A stretch of 64,000 nucleotides of DNA from Sacculina carcini (GCA_916048095.2 OU696583.1:8738822-8802821); one strand, 5' to 3'; positions 10,368-23,708 are shown, counted from the stretch's first letter. Program-made: numbers and translations. The notes: generated by a model not told the origin, from the letters alone.

Positions 10368-13035
10368 ATGTTGTGTGCAATGCGTGCATTCGTAGTTATC
10401 GCTACCGTCGTTCAGATGGCGCTAGTTGCATGTACAGAAGTGGACCCTAATGGATATGTCGTCTTTTGTCCGTGCATGGGTCAGTATGGTTGCTGTGTCT
10501 GCTTGGATTCTCGTTCAAGGCTGATTTTCCAACTACCACGTCAACATATAGTCAGCATAGCACATTTCAATGACACGATATGCTAGGTATTAAATGGAGT
10601 ACAAATATTTATGTATAAAAGCGCGCACAGGGCAGGTAAACTTGTAGTGTTATTGGTTTTCGGCTCCGGTGTCACCAATAACACTACCAAACATAATGGA
10701 TGTGTATTAATGAACACCGACACGCGTTCGTCACAGATAGCCAAACACTGCCACACACCGCCACACACTCCGTCCCTCGTCCCGACACAAAGAGGTCCTT
10801 ATATAACATATTTTGATGCGTGTATGTGTGTGTGTGTGTTGATGACGCAACTCGTGGAAAGTGTGAATTGATTGCAGCGAACACACGATGACGCAAGATT
10901 GCGTGCAGTTCTTGTGATATTATGAGTTGTCTGCATTTCGCAGTACACACGTCACTAACTTTTTGACGATTTATAGTGTTTGTTTTATTAAACTTGAATT
11001 TATAATTTATAAAAGCTTGAATTGCTTTTAATTTTTCCTATCGTTTTGTTTACGTTTTTATTTTCAATATAAATCGAAGATTGTCAAATAATTTTCTCTC
11101 CTGCATGATTGCTTATTCTGTGAATTATTGACTTAAATGTCTGTGCGCGTGCAGGTCGTTTCGGCAATCAGCTGGACTATTTTCTGGGCTCGCTGGCGTT
11201 CGCCGAGTCGCTCAACAGAACGCTCGTTCTCGCCTCGTTTATCCAGTATGTGCCGTTTGCGGCCACGTCGGTCTGTGCTGCTCATTCGACTCGAACCTAC
11301 TGATTACAAATACACTTCTATTCAGCCTGTTCATTCGTTAATTTCATTTGACTCATCGTTTATTTATTTTGCTTTTTCCTTCATTAGCTTTCATCTTCCT
11401 GATTAAATTCCATGTTCCTGATTAAACTTGCACTCCTTTCCTCTTGTCTACGTGTTTCGGGCGCTTCCAGTACATTAGGCCACCGCAGGGTGACAATAGT
11501 AACAGTGGCAATTTCGCCAGACACACACACACACATGTGTATTTGTCTTGGTTTTGCTCTGTTTAGTATTCACTGTTTCTTGCCTGGAATCGGCACATGG
11601 GCTCTGTCAATCAAGCGTGTGTGAGTGTGTGTGTGTATGTGTGTGTGTGCTCGTGTAATCAGACACAGGTGCCGTTCGACGCATACTTCAAAGTCGCGGC
11701 GGTCAACAAGTATCATCGCGCCGTCACCATGGAAACGTTCATGCGTCATGTCGCTCCCTCTGTATGGCCCCCCGACAAGCGCATATGTGAGGCGGTGTTG
11801 CAGTGTGTGTGTTTGTGTGTGTGCTTGCAGAAAATGAGCTCATTTCAGGCCGTTATGTCACTCTTATTCTCATCTCTTGTTCAGTATATTTTTAAATATC
11901 GTTATGTTGTATGTGACATTACAATTTCCTCAGGCAGATTATTCCAATTATCAATACACATCTAACACTGAAACTGTATTTGTTAGTGTTTTTAAACACC
12001 GTGGATTCCTCAAAGGTTGTTATTGACTCCTTCTGTGTGTGTGTGTGTGTGTGTGTGTGTCGCTGGCAGCATTCTGTTACCAGCGTCGCTCCAGCTACGT
12101 GGTCCAGTCGTCGAGCGACAAGAACGCTGCCAGTGACAAGGACGCGTGTGCCGCCTCGTTTGGCAACCCTAGCGCTCCGTTCTGGCAGCACTACAACGTG
12201 CAGTTTGTCGACAGTGAGCTGCACGCGCCGCTGTTGTACGACACGGCCGGCGTGTCGTCTCAGGCGGCCGACTGGCGCCGTCGCTACCGTCCCCACCAGT
12301 GGCCAGGTGTGTGAGTGGGGGAGGGGTGGTATTTATCCCCCCGTCGACAAATTGCCTGGGGATAAAAGTGCAATTATGCCCGTCCTGGAGAGTTTTGCCA
12401 AGCTCGATATATAGGCAATATCAGTGGCGGCGTCAAGGGGGGACATGGGATGGTTGGAGCCTCCCAAAAAATATGCCAAGCCCCCCTCAACCCCCCCAAA
12501 AATCATAATAATGGACAATAAATTTTCTTACCACTGTAAATGAAGTCCTGTAATTTTGGTTTATGTTCGAGGACTGAATCAGTGTGCCCCAGTCCCTTAT
12601 TATAATATTATGCAGTCAGCGTTCGAGTGTAGCTCTTCATGCTTCGCCAAGCCCCCTCAACTTTTTCTTAGCCTCCCCCCCATCGGAAAAGTCCTGGCGC
12701 CGCCACTGAGCAATATTGTCATTCAGACTAGCACAGCAAAAAAGCAACAATACACGACAAATATGTCTGTCTGTGTGTGTGTATGTGTGTGTATGTATGT
12801 ATGTGTGTGTTTGTGTATATGTGTGTATGTGGCGCAGTGTTGGCGTTTGCCGGCTCGCCTGCGTCATATCCGGCGCGGCCGCATGCAGCCATGCTACGCG
12901 GTCATTTCGTGTGGTCTGACTCGGTTGTGAGTCGCAGTCGGCAATTACAGCGCAGACTGACTGCCGCACCTTATGTGGCCGTGCATCTGCGTATTGGCTC
13001 CGACTGGGTACGACTGCATGCACACACACTCACAC

Positions 13036-13066
<31 letters not shown>

Positions 13067-13595
13067 ATCACTCAATCACACACACACATTGATGTCTGGA
13101 ATCAGTTAGGGGAGAATATTGTAGGAGCTAAAAGCGTAGGAGCATTTATAGACAGACTGGATATTGTGTGAAATACTGGGAATTTCAGGGAAGATAGGTT
13201 ACTAGAGGGTAGGTTGGAGACAGGACAGCACGAGCATAGCTCATCTCCTGTGCTAAACAAATAGATGAGTACAAATAGGTGAGTACACAAGCACGGTACA
13301 TTACAGGAATCACAGCTCAGCAGGAAATAGGACTGATAAAGCAGGATAAAGGAGGGGGACACGGCAAGAAGCTCAGAAAACCTCGGTGCAAAAAATACAA
13401 TGAAATACAGTTTTACATTCAGGCGAATTGACGTTTGGAATAAATTACACAATTTGACTATCGTAGAGGCCAAAACTATAGCAGAGTTCAAGCACAAATA
13501 GAGGATACGCAGTGAGGGAAAAGAGACAGAATAGTCGTAGCGTAAACTCATTTCCTCTACCACAACTATCTGAACACATACACATATGGGCACAT

Positions 13596-13636
<41 letters not shown>

Positions 13637-15249
13637 CGGGTATACATACATTCACTATTCACACACATACACACATAGACACACACATATATATAAAAAC
13701 AATTCTCGTGCCAAACATTATTGTTCTCGTTATTTTCTTAACATGCTAATGATGTTACATTTATGCTTTATATTAGTACCTGTCTTCTTGTTTGATAATG
13801 TGCTTCCTGTGCAGTCGCGTGTTGTGTATATCATTTGATTTCGATCTTTAAATGCTTGTTTTGGCGCGTGTGTGTGTGTGTGTATGTATGTGTGTATGTG
13901 TGTGTGTTCTTACCGAGTTCTTACCGAGTTGTTAGCGCAGGAATGAATCAGATACTCGTGTCTCCTGCCTTCCAGAGATAAACAATTTTCTTAGAATTTG
14001 CTTGTTGTCTCTGTGTATATGTGTCTTTGTGTGTCTGTATGTGTCGTTGTCTCTGTGTGTGTCTGTGTGTGTGTATGTGTGTGTGTGTGTGTGTGTGTGT
14101 CGGTGTCTCTTTGTGTGTGTGTATATGTTTGTGTGTGTGTGTGTCTGTGTGTCGGTGTATCTGTGTATCTGTGTGTGTTTGTGTGTCTCTGTATGTGTAT
14201 ATACTTATGTATGTGTGTGTATGTGTGTATACTTATGTATGTGTGTATACTTATGTATGTGTGTATACTTATGTATGTGTATGTGTGTGTGTGTACGTGC
14301 AGGAGCGTGCTTGTGAGCTACTAGAGCCGGCAGAAGACAGCAATGCGGCTGCTACAGTCAATCTCTTCTCGTCGGCTCAATGTCTCGGCTATCACGGAGA
14401 ACACGGTGCTCTCAGTATGTCTCTGTGTCTGCCGTCCCCCGCCAGTGTGGCACGTACTGTCTCACGTGCTGTACGCCACGTGGCCGCCACGGCCGTGTAC
14501 GTGGCGTGTGATGACGTGTCACGCGTGCATCAATACACAAACCTCCTCAAACAGGAATCGGTCCGTCTGTGTGTGTGTTTGTGTTTGTCATTGTGTGCTT
14601 CAGTGTCTTTCAGTTTGTGTGTGTGTGTGGGGATGTATGTGTCAGTTTGTGTGTGTGTTTGTGGTTGTGTGTGTGTGTGTTATTGTAATTGAAGTTGCTT
14701 GTTGTTTTATTTGGTATCTTAAATTGATATTTGTATCACAATCATGCCTCTATGTCCGATACATACGTAGAGGTGTGTCTGCATACTGGTGTATCAAATT
14801 TACAAGTGAGTAATCATTCAGATATAGTAGTTCAACTAATAAAATAGTAATACATATGATACATACATAATACATAATACAAATGAAAAATATATGAAAA
14901 TATAGTTGTAGATTTATAAATATACAATTACGTGAGTAATTATGAGTTCAACATTTAGTTACTAGTATGTGTGCATGTGTGTGTGTTGGTGTGCATGTGT
15001 GTGTGTGTGTGCTGGTGTGTGTTGGTGTGTGTGTGCATGTGTGTGTGGCAGTACCAGGTGGTGACTGGTGACGGACACGATCCCCAGGCCGAGCTAGCTC
15101 TCATGGCACGTGCCGACTTGTTTGTGGGCAATTGTGTGTCGTCATTTTCAGCGGTGGTCAGTGGAGAGAGGCGCCATCATCGCCTGCCCACGTGGTTCTT
15201 CAATTTTAACCAGCCATCACACAGCGACAACGCGCATACTGAACTGTGA
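10368..15249 (+). CDS. POFUT1: GDP-fucose protein O-fucosyltransferase 1
   Basis: Seven exons, all phases consistent: 10368-10479, 11155-11249, 11663-11786, 12070-12306, 12838-13007, 14303-14560, 15052-15249, giving 397 aa (human 388). The enzyme adds O-fucose to EGF repeats, notably of Notch, in the ER lumen. Landmarks in order: a signal peptide starting [80 protein letters not shown]; the GDP-fucose-binding [40 protein letters not shown]. The C-terminus HTEL is KDEL-like, as expected for ER retrieval. The start is the ATG opening the signal peptide, 31 nt after an acceptor-like TTTCAG. One alternative acceptor 6 nt into exon 3 would drop Thr-Gln. Introns carry long TG/CA tracts and repeats. 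Confidence 0.93.
11452..11520 (+). repeat. Fragment of the LINE 3'-end family in a POFUT1 intron
   Basis: TTTCGGGCGCTTCCAGTACA followed by AGGCCACCGCAGGGTG repeats the 3' segment of the element copies at 8340-8400, 19340-19400 and 46780-46830. Only this short section is recognisable. Confidence 0.45.
12325..12762. repeat. Repeat X copy 1, interrupted by a MITE
   Basis: The left part (CGACAAATTG...GGGGATAAAAGTGCAATTATGCCC) and right part (AGCAACAATACACGACAAAT) match, in order, the uninterrupted copy at about 23246-23412. In this copy the 287-bp MITE at 12422-12708 splits it. It lies in POFUT1 intron 4. Confidence 0.6.
12422..12708. mobile_element. hAT-like MITE with 8-bp target duplication
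   Basis: Terminal inverted repeats CAGTGGCGGCGTCAAGG and CCTGGCGCCGCCACTG bound a 287-bp element without coding capacity. Flanks GGCAATAT (12414-12421) and AGCAATAT (12709-12716) agree at seven of eight positions, the duplication length of hAT transposons. A second copy lies at 22361-22638. Confidence 0.75.
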
Positions 15250-16173
15250 TGTGTGTGTTTTTTAGCTGTGTTGTGCTTGGTCGCGTCGTCAAAATTATCC
15301 TTGATTTCCTCACGAGTCTTCTCAGAAAAACTCAGCTTTTGCATGATATTGTGCGTTTTATCGATCTTACAAATAGAGTATTTTTCGGAACACGTAAATA
15401 TTCATGTCTGGCGAAATACTAGGGGACCAGCGAGCAGACATTCACGTTTTTTGTCCACAATGTGTGTGTGTGATATCTATTGAGAAATCATTACCGGTTT
15501 CATTCGCTAGCTCGTATGAAGAGGTTTGGCGATGCATTTTTATGTCAGAGGTCTCCAAACTGAGTTTTCTCCGATGTTGTATCAATAATGTGATTGATTT
15601 TCACAGTAAAACGTTTTGTATGTTTTTGTGGGTGTTTGTGTGGTTATTTCAGCCAGTGTTTCAGTGATCAGTCGTTAATTGGAACTTACTAGTCCGTCTT
15701 TGTATTGTGTTTCCTTGAAGACGATTTATTTTAGGTGTTTTTGTGTTTTTCGAAAGGCAGCTTACATTCACGGTGTTTTCCGGCAATACATTTTTAATGT
15801 TCAGGTCTTTATACACACATTTCAGTAGATACATGGTGGATTAGCAAGTCTTATCTAGAAGTGGGTATTAAAACTGTGAAATATTCACCATAAGTATAAG
15901 TATATATTAGGTGTTGAGTGAGGTTTCAACTGAGTAAATATATTTGGTTATTGAATGGAGTACTTGGTCAAGTTACTTAATTTGAATTTTGCTCAACTGC
16001 TGTTCAATTTCAATTAACTATATTAATGATATTAATTAATGAATTATAAAATTTAAATGTCAATTAGCCGATGATATATTAATCGATATATTTCTAAACT
16101 GGTGCGTCTTTGACGAATCTGGCTTTTCTTTTCGATCTAGTTGAGCTGTTGTTGTTTCAATCATTTTGTAAAA
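15250..16173. other. Intergenic, POFUT1 3' flank to UQCR11
   Basis: AT-rich unique sequence, expected to hold the POFUT1 3' UTR and the UQCR11 promoter. No ORF, structured RNA or repeat family recognised. Confidence 0.5.
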
Positions 16174-17118
16174 ATGGTTGTTTTCGGTCTGAGAATGGGA
16201 AATAAAAAGTTGTTTGTCTCGCCAGGAAAGAGGCACATCCAAGGATTGAAGAATTGGTATGTCAATTTGAGTCTATATCGAATTGTCTCAATTGCTTTTA
16301 ACCTCAATAATACCTGAACTAATTTATCTACTATATATACTAATTTGTCTGTTGTATCGAAAGGTTCTATATTTGCGTGTATATATGTTTGCCCTTCTCG
16401 ACAAGTGCCTTATGTGTATTGTTTTTAATATCAATTATTTTCATGCTAGTTAAAAATGTATTGGTCAGCTTATCAGCTGGTCTGAAGTTACGGTTGTATC
16501 AGGAGCACAACGCTAACACCACACCGTTCAGTGAGCAAGTGGTATATTGCCTTGACACAGCACAAGTCAACTACTAGGTGGGCGGAGGTCACTTCCTAGT
16601 ACAATCCACCAAGTGGGCGTCAAACATTTGTCAGTAGTATACCGTGCCTACATTAACAATAACTCCCACGAGTGTGCAACTTCAGACATGGCAACATATT
16701 AAACATTCGCGTTGCAGGTCAACGCATGAAAAGCTTTGTATAAATGCAAATTAAAATTGGTTGATGTATTCAAATCAAACTTTTTAGTGTTAATTCGCGA
16801 ATGAGTGTTACTTTTTCTTTGTTGACATATTAGCTTCATTTGCTTTCATAACTGAGGTGTGCGTTCTCGCCCAGAAGCTCCTCCAATTGTTAGCCGTGAA
16901 ATTGAGTGATGAACTGGAGACTGTTCATTTCAGTTTAGCTTGGATGTTGGATTTATTGTGTGTGTGTGTGTGTTTGTGTTTTCTATGCTGTGAGTAGGAT
17001 GTTATCGGCGTCGACGTTTGGTATGGCCAGTTTCGTGACCATTTGCTACATGTGTGACTGGAGGCTGGTGACCAACTTTGTACCCCTGTACAACCGCAAA
17101 TATCAGGACGACGACTAG
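16174..17118 (+). CDS. UQCR11: Cytochrome b-c1 complex subunit 10 (UQCR11 / QCR10)
   Basis: Two coding exons, 16174-16256 and 16998-17118 (TAG), joined in phase 2 through a GTATGT donor and a GTAG acceptor after a TG-rich tract. The product is 67 aa. The second half aligns almost without gaps to the 6.4-kDa subunit of respiratory complex III: GLKNW then DWRLVTNFVPLYNRKYQDDD, against human LVKNWVPT and DWRLILDWVPYINGKF. A single membrane segment, STFGMASFVTICYM, lies between them, as in the family. The alternative start at 16195 gives 60 aa, nearer the human 56. It functions in the mitochondrial inner membrane. The split across two short exons hides it from simple ORF finding. Confidence 0.85.
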
Positions 17119-18440
17119 AAGCAACTAGAAGCAAGGTGTGTCTGTCTGTCTGTATTGTAGTGTGTTGTTGTGTCAACGCGAAACATATACTTGAATATGC
17201 ATGTATATGAATATGATTGTATGTTGAGTTTGCAATGTTTATATGAGCGCAGTGAGACATTACGTGTGAATTGCGCTTTACAAATGACTTAATAAATGTA
17301 CAATTAAAATGTGTGTGTGTGTGTATTTATGGTGTTTTTTTATTTCCAACTGTTGTGCTGCCACTAAGCCAATATTATATTGATTTTATTGTATTATTCA
17401 AGTTATACGATTTTATACAGTGGTAATTATATTCGCCACACATTATATAGTTGATTAATTTGTTATTTTTGGACGGTCTGCTTTTGTGTGCCACATTTTG
17501 GTTTTATTATCAGAAAATTAGCGGCATGTCTTGCGACGTGTTGAATTTTGTGTCATGTTTGTTTCATGTTTGTAATGTTTGTGTCATGTTTGTAATGTTT
17601 GTGTCATGTTTCTCATGTTTGTGTCATGTTTCTCATGTTTGTGTCATGTTTGTAATGTTTGTGTCATGGTTGTAATGTTTGTGTCATGTTTGTCATGTTT
17701 GTGTCATGTTTGTCATGTTTGTAACGTTTGTGTGTTGTTTTTCAGGTCGGTTTTGGCAATGGACGTTGCTTAGTGTGTGTGTGTGTGTGTGTGTTTCGTG
17801 GTGTTGAATTCATGTGTGTCGAATGGACACTGTGTTGACATCCTTGATGAATGTGTATATGCGAGAAAATGGATTGATAAATATTCTGGCGGGCGCAATT
17901 GAAGTTTGTTTGATTGTTTGTGTTGATCGTTCGTAGTTGTGTGTGTATGTGTGTGTGTGTGTGTGTGTGCTAATACACAATCTCAAATGTGAATTGAATA
18001 TTAATTTCTAGCGTGTAAGAAATTATCAGAAAAAAAATGCTGAAAATGTATTAATCGTAGTTTACGGCGTCATAAAACGTAATTATTTTTCAAGATGCGC
18101 GCTTCTTGAAATGGTCTCATTTTCCTAGACGACACTGAAACCCTATTAAACGTATTACATTGGGAATTTTCGCTAAGATTGAGTACTCGTTGGTTCACCG
18201 AAGCTGTGAATTATTAGTCACTGTGTTAACTACTCTTGTACCAGCCCTGGCACCTGCAACAATAATGCACTGTTTTGTTGCATTGTCTGCTTGCAACATA
18301 CTTCAACATTTTGTGATAAAATGAACGTGGCGTTAATTGTGCAGTGTGTGTGTTAATAGTAGCTTAGGTGGCATTGTTCGGTTTCAGCTGGGCAAAAAAT
18401 TAATTGTATTTCATTTTAAAACTCACACGTACAAGCATAA
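17119..18440. other. UQCR11 3' flank with a TGTCATGTTTG minisatellite
   Basis: AATAAA at about 17290 is a candidate poly(A) signal. Tandem 10-20 bp units (GTCATGTTTGTAATGTTT and variants) fill about 17555-17745. TG runs lie near 17773-17794 and 17940-17970. No gene seen. Confidence 0.6.
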
Positions 18441-18473
18441 GCTTGTCATGTGTTTAAATTAAAATAAAATTCA

Positions 18474-19430
18474 ATGAAATGCGCAATCAAAACAACAATA
18501 TCTATATATACACAATTAAAACAAGATATAAATACAAGTATTCGGCTGATAACACTAAAAATAATATTTCAATGTAACATTTGTGATATTTGCCATCGTC
18601 GAAAGGTCAGCAGCGTGTGCATGCTGTACAAGATCAAGCACAACGACCATCATCCGATGAGCAAGTCAATTCCTGATGATTTCGTGGCAGCAAGAAGCAC
18701 ACGGTTTACATCCAAACCACATTCCCAGTGCATGGCTCCAATTCGTTGTCGTACAAAACAATTCCAACGTTGCATTCTTCCGGTCACTGTGTCTACTTGG
18801 AACACGTTGAAGGAGGAGGCTTTCTCGCAGAACAATTTGAAGAAATTCAAGGCCAATGTCAATGAAATGCTACTGAAAGAGCGGAATTGACTGTTGAGTC
18901 TTATTAATTGTTTATTTATTCATATTTATTGTTATATATTTTCTATTTATTTATATTTAATGTTAATTATTCCTAGTTGATTAATATTTATTTTATTTGT
19001 TGGATTGATAATATGGAGTATAATAGGATTGGTTACATTGTTACATATTATTACATGTTATTAGTTACATTGTTTTCTATTGAGTCGAATTTATTGTTGT
19101 TTGTTGTTATTTAATATATCATACTTTTATTTATTTATTGTTATTTATTTTATATTTATTTATATTTATTGTTGGTTGTCATTTGTTGAATCACATTTGT
19201 TACTTATTGAGGAGTGTGGGCGGAGTGACATTATGGAGTGTTTTATGGATGAATTGTTTATTTTGATTTATTATTTTCTTTTTGGAACTCTCTTCTCTCT
19301 AGAATTGTTTACTTTTTGAGCTCTTTCTCTCTTCAACCTTTGGGTTCTTCCGGTATACATGAGGCCAACGCAGGGTGGTAATAGTGCTTGCACTCATCCC
19401 ATTTCACTGGACTTGCCCTAATTAATCATA
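18474..19430 (+). mobile_element. 5'-truncated non-LTR retrotransposon (LINE)
   Basis: A 138-codon ORF (18474-18890) ends with QRCILPVTVSTWNTLKEEAF and LKKFKANVNEML. This resembles the C-terminal tail of LINE reverse transcriptases (family pattern F-x-R-T-x-x-x-WN-x-L-P followed by FK-x-x-L). It is followed by an AT-rich 3' UTR with the shared GGGCGGAGTGACATTATGGA block and an A/T tail. Only the last part of ORF2 remains, so the copy is dead on arrival. Related 3' ends lie at 8100-8437, 11452-11520 and, inverted, 46727-46995. The clade (CR1, L2 or Jockey-like) is not settled. Confidence 0.65.
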
Positions 19431-19585
19431 TGAATCTCAATAATTAATTTCTAATATCGTACACCGCTTTATTCCAATAAACTACCCTATCTTGTCTCCC
19501 CTGCCTCAGGTCCCTGAGTGCGCCTGGGCGATTTTTTGCTTGTGCTGCTCGCTTGTACCGTTACATGCTCGAATATAGTGTGACC

Positions 19586-19803
<218 letters not shown>

Positions 19804-20146
19804 GTTGTTGGGCCCATGGCTATGCAGTGAGCGTGAATGTCTTGTAGAGCACAGCCCGGTGATAGGTGGTGAAGGCTGGACGTGTCTTGCTTTCCGTCGT
19901 CTGCGTGTCTATTTCTCCTTCTCCTTTATTATCTCTCGTGTTTCTTAGTTCTGTTATTGGCTGTGGCGTGTGCGAGCTGGTTTCACCAATTTCACGTGCT
20001 CAACACATGCGTGTACCTTTTGTGACGCAGTGTTTGTGAAATTACAGCACCAATAATAATATTCAGCTGTGTAGCACCTTTGCACACGCACATACACGAA
20101 ACCTGCACGTAAAGCTCGCGCACATTTTGTCAGTCGGGTGATAAAC

Positions 20147-20993
20147 ATGAAAATGAGCTGGCAAACATCATTGTCGGTTAGTATATCTCTACCCTGCCTT
20201 ACTCACAACTTATTACATACATTTTATCATCCTAAACATCTTCTGTTAGAAATGTCTTCGGAAAAGAGATAATTTTCTTATTAATTGCTGTACAATCAAA
20301 ATGATTGCATGAAACTTATTACTGGAATTACCCGTAATTAACAATAATAACCATCTTCATTGTAATATAAAGATACTCGTGTGGTAATAATATATAACCT
20401 TATATTGCAATTTTTTCAATTGTTACAAGCTTAAACGAGTTTAGTTAAATTTAGTGTTTTTTTCAGCGAGTAATTTCACAAAGTAGTGCTCATTGTTGAG
20501 CACAAAACAAAATGACAGGGAGGTACTCTATACAAGTGGCAGCGTGCAGTAAAAAAGCCTCAATTGTTGAAGCAACGTCTGTCGCAAAACCTGGCAAAAT
20601 ATTTCATCAGCGGAGTTACACTGGCATGACCGACCATATTGTCTCCATGCTTTAATTCCGTGCCTCTCTCTGTGTGTGTGTGTGTGTCCGTGTGTGTGTG
20701 TGTGTGTGTGCTGACATGTCTGTGTGTGTTTTGCAATTAGGTTGGAATACACACACACACAACACACGTAATAGGTAGTAGTTTGGAGAATAATTTGTTA
20801 TTCTTGTTATAACACAAACACACACACACACACACATATATTAATGCAGACCCAAGGGCTGGTCGTAACTGCATTTTCTCAGAGTCGGAACTCTATTATA
20901 ATGGTGATGTTTATATATTGGTAGCTCCAAGTATTGCCTTCGAAAGGGGGGGCATAAGACCTCACACCAACTCTGCAAATGTGAATTATAAGC

Positions 20994-21064
<71 letters not shown>

Positions 21065-21681
21065 TGTGTGTGGTGGTCGGGGCGGTGTTGGCGTCTCGTG
21101 CAGTGGTAGGCAAGCCATTTGAGACGTATCAGTACAGTGCGGCCGGGGCTGGAGGACTACAACAACAGCAGCCTGTTCCCGCCGGCGTCGCCCCGGGCCA
21201 TTTCGACTTCCCCAAGCGACAGCAGTTCGCCGCCCCGCCCCCCGGCTATATCCTCGACGACCACACACAGCGAGACGACCAGATGAGCTTCCTGCAGCGC
21301 CTCGTGCGACCGTGGACCTGGTTTTCGTGGCTGACAGAACGCAGCGACGACGCCAGCGCCTCTGGTGGCCAGTTCGAGAACTACGATGCCGACAGGTTCG
21401 CCGGCGAGTTGGTCGCTGCACCGCCGCGACTTCGCCCCCCGCACGTGGCTCGTGTTGAGCACCCATCTCGGCTGGCCGCTCGCCCCGGAGCTGGGGCATC
21501 AGCAGCAGGAGGATGGGCGCCACATCATCACCATCACACGGCCGCCTTCAAGACGGCTCGCAGCGACCCCGGCCTCGACACATTGCACGTGCAACAGCAG
21601 AGCGTGCACACGTCAGTCGGTGGTGACGAACAGTCCGCCTCAAGCCTGGACGGTGTGGATGTCCGGGCGTCTGCCGTTTAA
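20147..21681 (+). CDS. Putative secreted orphan protein, two exons
   Basis: Exon 1 is 20147-20176 (GTTAGT donor, phase 0) and exon 2 is 21064-21681, after a long (TG)n acceptor tract; 215 aa. Joining them creates a textbook signal peptide: MKMSWQTSLS, a hydrophobic core LCVVVGAVLA, then SRA as a likely cleavage site. Neither exon alone would supply it, which is the main support for the join. The mature part is low-complexity (Gln4, His5, Ala/Gly-rich) with one amphipathic patch, SFLQRLVRPWTWFSWL. Cys is absent after the signal peptide. No family recognised. AATAAA at 22051 lies in the 3' flank. The second exon is more certain than the first. Confidence 0.55.
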
Positions 21682-22050
21682 CACGCTGAAATCACCCCCA
21701 ACACCCCTCCAACACCTCTCTCCTATCGCTCTCACTCACCTCTGCTCTCATTGCTCTCTCCCCTCCTCCTCCACTACTCTTTCCTGCTGGCCGAGATTGG
21801 AGACGAGCACACACGGCAGTCGAATACCACGCAGACACGACGTCAGTGGAGGCGTCTTCTTTCTCACAAGCACGTGCCAGCATTTTCAACCAGTGTCGGC
21901 CTAGTGTATTTATTGTGTCGTCTTTGTGAATGTGCTACTGCTGTTGTTGGTCGTATTTTGCTATATAATTATATATATAGGACATTGTTGACGTGTGAAC
22001 AAGTTGAATATGTCAATTTTGGCGTCTTGTTTTATGTTGGCCTCAGTTTC

Positions 22051-22056
22051 AATAAA
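22051..22056 (+). promoter_or_regulatory. Candidate poly(A) signal of the secreted orphan
   Basis: AATAAA about 370 bp past the stop of the 20147-21681 gene, after pyrimidine-rich 3' sequence. It is the best hexamer in this flank. Confidence 0.45.
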
Positions 22057-22360
22057 GCATTACCAACAACAAACTGAGAATGAATCAATCGATGACACCT
22101 GCCCTAATTGCAATTCAGCACCACACACCATCACACACACATCATGCAACACTGCACAGCACACACACAATCAGACGCCAACACAAAATAAATTCCATCA
22201 GGGACCTGTGGAACAACCCGGTCGGTGCCGTGTCTTTCCTCAGAAGCTCGAGGTTGCTCGGCCATACAACTTGAGGAACACCAACATCAACAACAAACTG
22301 ACTGTGTTTTATGCATGAGACACGTGTTAAATACTGCAATATCCTCGCTGGTTTTAATGA

Positions 22361-22638
22361 AGTGGCGGTGCCAAGGGGTCGGAGCCCTCCCAAAAATATG
22401 TCAACCCCCCCCAAAGCCCCCCAAAAATCATAATCATGGACAATGACATTTCTTGCCACTGTAAATGAAGTCCTGTAATTATGGTTCAAGTTCGAGGACT
22501 GAATCAGTGTGCCCCAGTCCCTTATTATTATATTGTGTAGTCAGAGTTCGAGTGTAGCTCTTTATGTTTCGCCAAGCCCCACAACTTCTTTCTTAGCCTT
22601 TCCCCCCCCCCATCGGAAAAATCCTGGCGCCGCCACTG
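22361..22638. mobile_element. Second copy of the CAGTGGCGG MITE
   Basis: Collinear with 12422-12708: AGTGGCGGTGCCAAGG at the left, shared internal blocks (ATGAAGTCCTGTAATT; AATCAGTGTGCCCCAGTCCC) and CCTGGCGCCGCCACTG at the right. The first base of the left end has mutated and flanking 8-mers no longer match, so it looks older than the copy in POFUT1. Confidence 0.72.
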
Positions 22639-23055
22639 CTTTCATTGTGATCCATTTATTGCATTCTTGGTTTTCTTGTAGTTCTCCAAGGAACGAACTC
22701 AATTTCAAGCGCGCATGAAACACACACACATGCGCCGTTGATAATGCAATGTTAATATGTGAAATGGTTGTGAACATAAGTCCCCGGATGCATCATTAAG
22801 TAAACTTAATTGACTATTATGACCGTTCCACAGAGGTTGAAACGTGAACAATTCACGTGAATTCACCCAGATTTACATGGTGATAATGTCAGTATACCCT
22901 TCATGTTGTCTAGACACTCATTCTGTATGTTGTATTCCTTCCTTCTTGGCGTACCTGTTTCGTATTCTAGATCTCTGTTGTTTCTCAACTAACAACTCTC
23001 ACAAATCTCGAAACTATAACAATAACCACGCATGAACTTGTACGAACACTACCAG

Positions 23056-23086
<31 letters not shown>

Positions 23087-23245
23087 CCAGTGGAGCATTA
23101 CACGAAGTTCCGTTGAATCCACTCGCAGTAGAGTCACAAATTCACAGTAAAAATGTTATGGCTATATGCTAGCTATTTCTGAGCCGTTTCAGCGAATCAA
23201 TCAAACACCAAAATTGCTGTTATTATAGCGCTATCTACTAGCGAC

Positions 23246-23412
23246 ATGGGCGCAGATCCTGGGGTTATGGGGGTAATATACCCCCCCCCCCCGACAAATT
23301 GGCGGGGGTATGAATATGCAGTTATACCCACGATAATTCTGCTGGTCCAGCTCATTGGGTATCTTGTAATTAAAATCAGCATAGCATAAAGTAACAATAC
23401 ACGACAAATGTG
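23246..23412. repeat. Repeat X copy 2 (uninterrupted)
   Basis: A C-rich left end, then CGACAAATTGGCGGGGGTAT and a right end AACAATACACGACAAATG. It is the uninterrupted counterpart of the copy at 12325-12762 that carries a MITE. Confidence 0.55.
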
Positions 23413-23708
23413 TGTATGCGATTATATACTTTTCGTATGTGTGTGTTGTAATTGAATAGGCATAAAATGGTTGATGATTTCATGCAATTGACCAACTGAG
23501 TCAACTTTGAACACTAATGCATGATGGCTGTCATCCCCCCCGAGCCTCGACACAAATCTACGTCCCTGATTACCGGTTTTCAACGTCAGAATTACAAACA
23601 CTGCTCGTTTGCACACATCCACGCCGTCCAACAATATCGACAAGATGACGAGCGATTCTCAGACATTCGTCACTCGTTGAAATTCGGACAACTGTCCTGC
23701 TTCCTGCT

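Noticed and set aside
10103..10450. 115-codon + strand ORF with hydrophobic N-terminus
   Set aside because: Runs out of frame through POFUT1 exon 1 and its signal peptide; no family resemblance.
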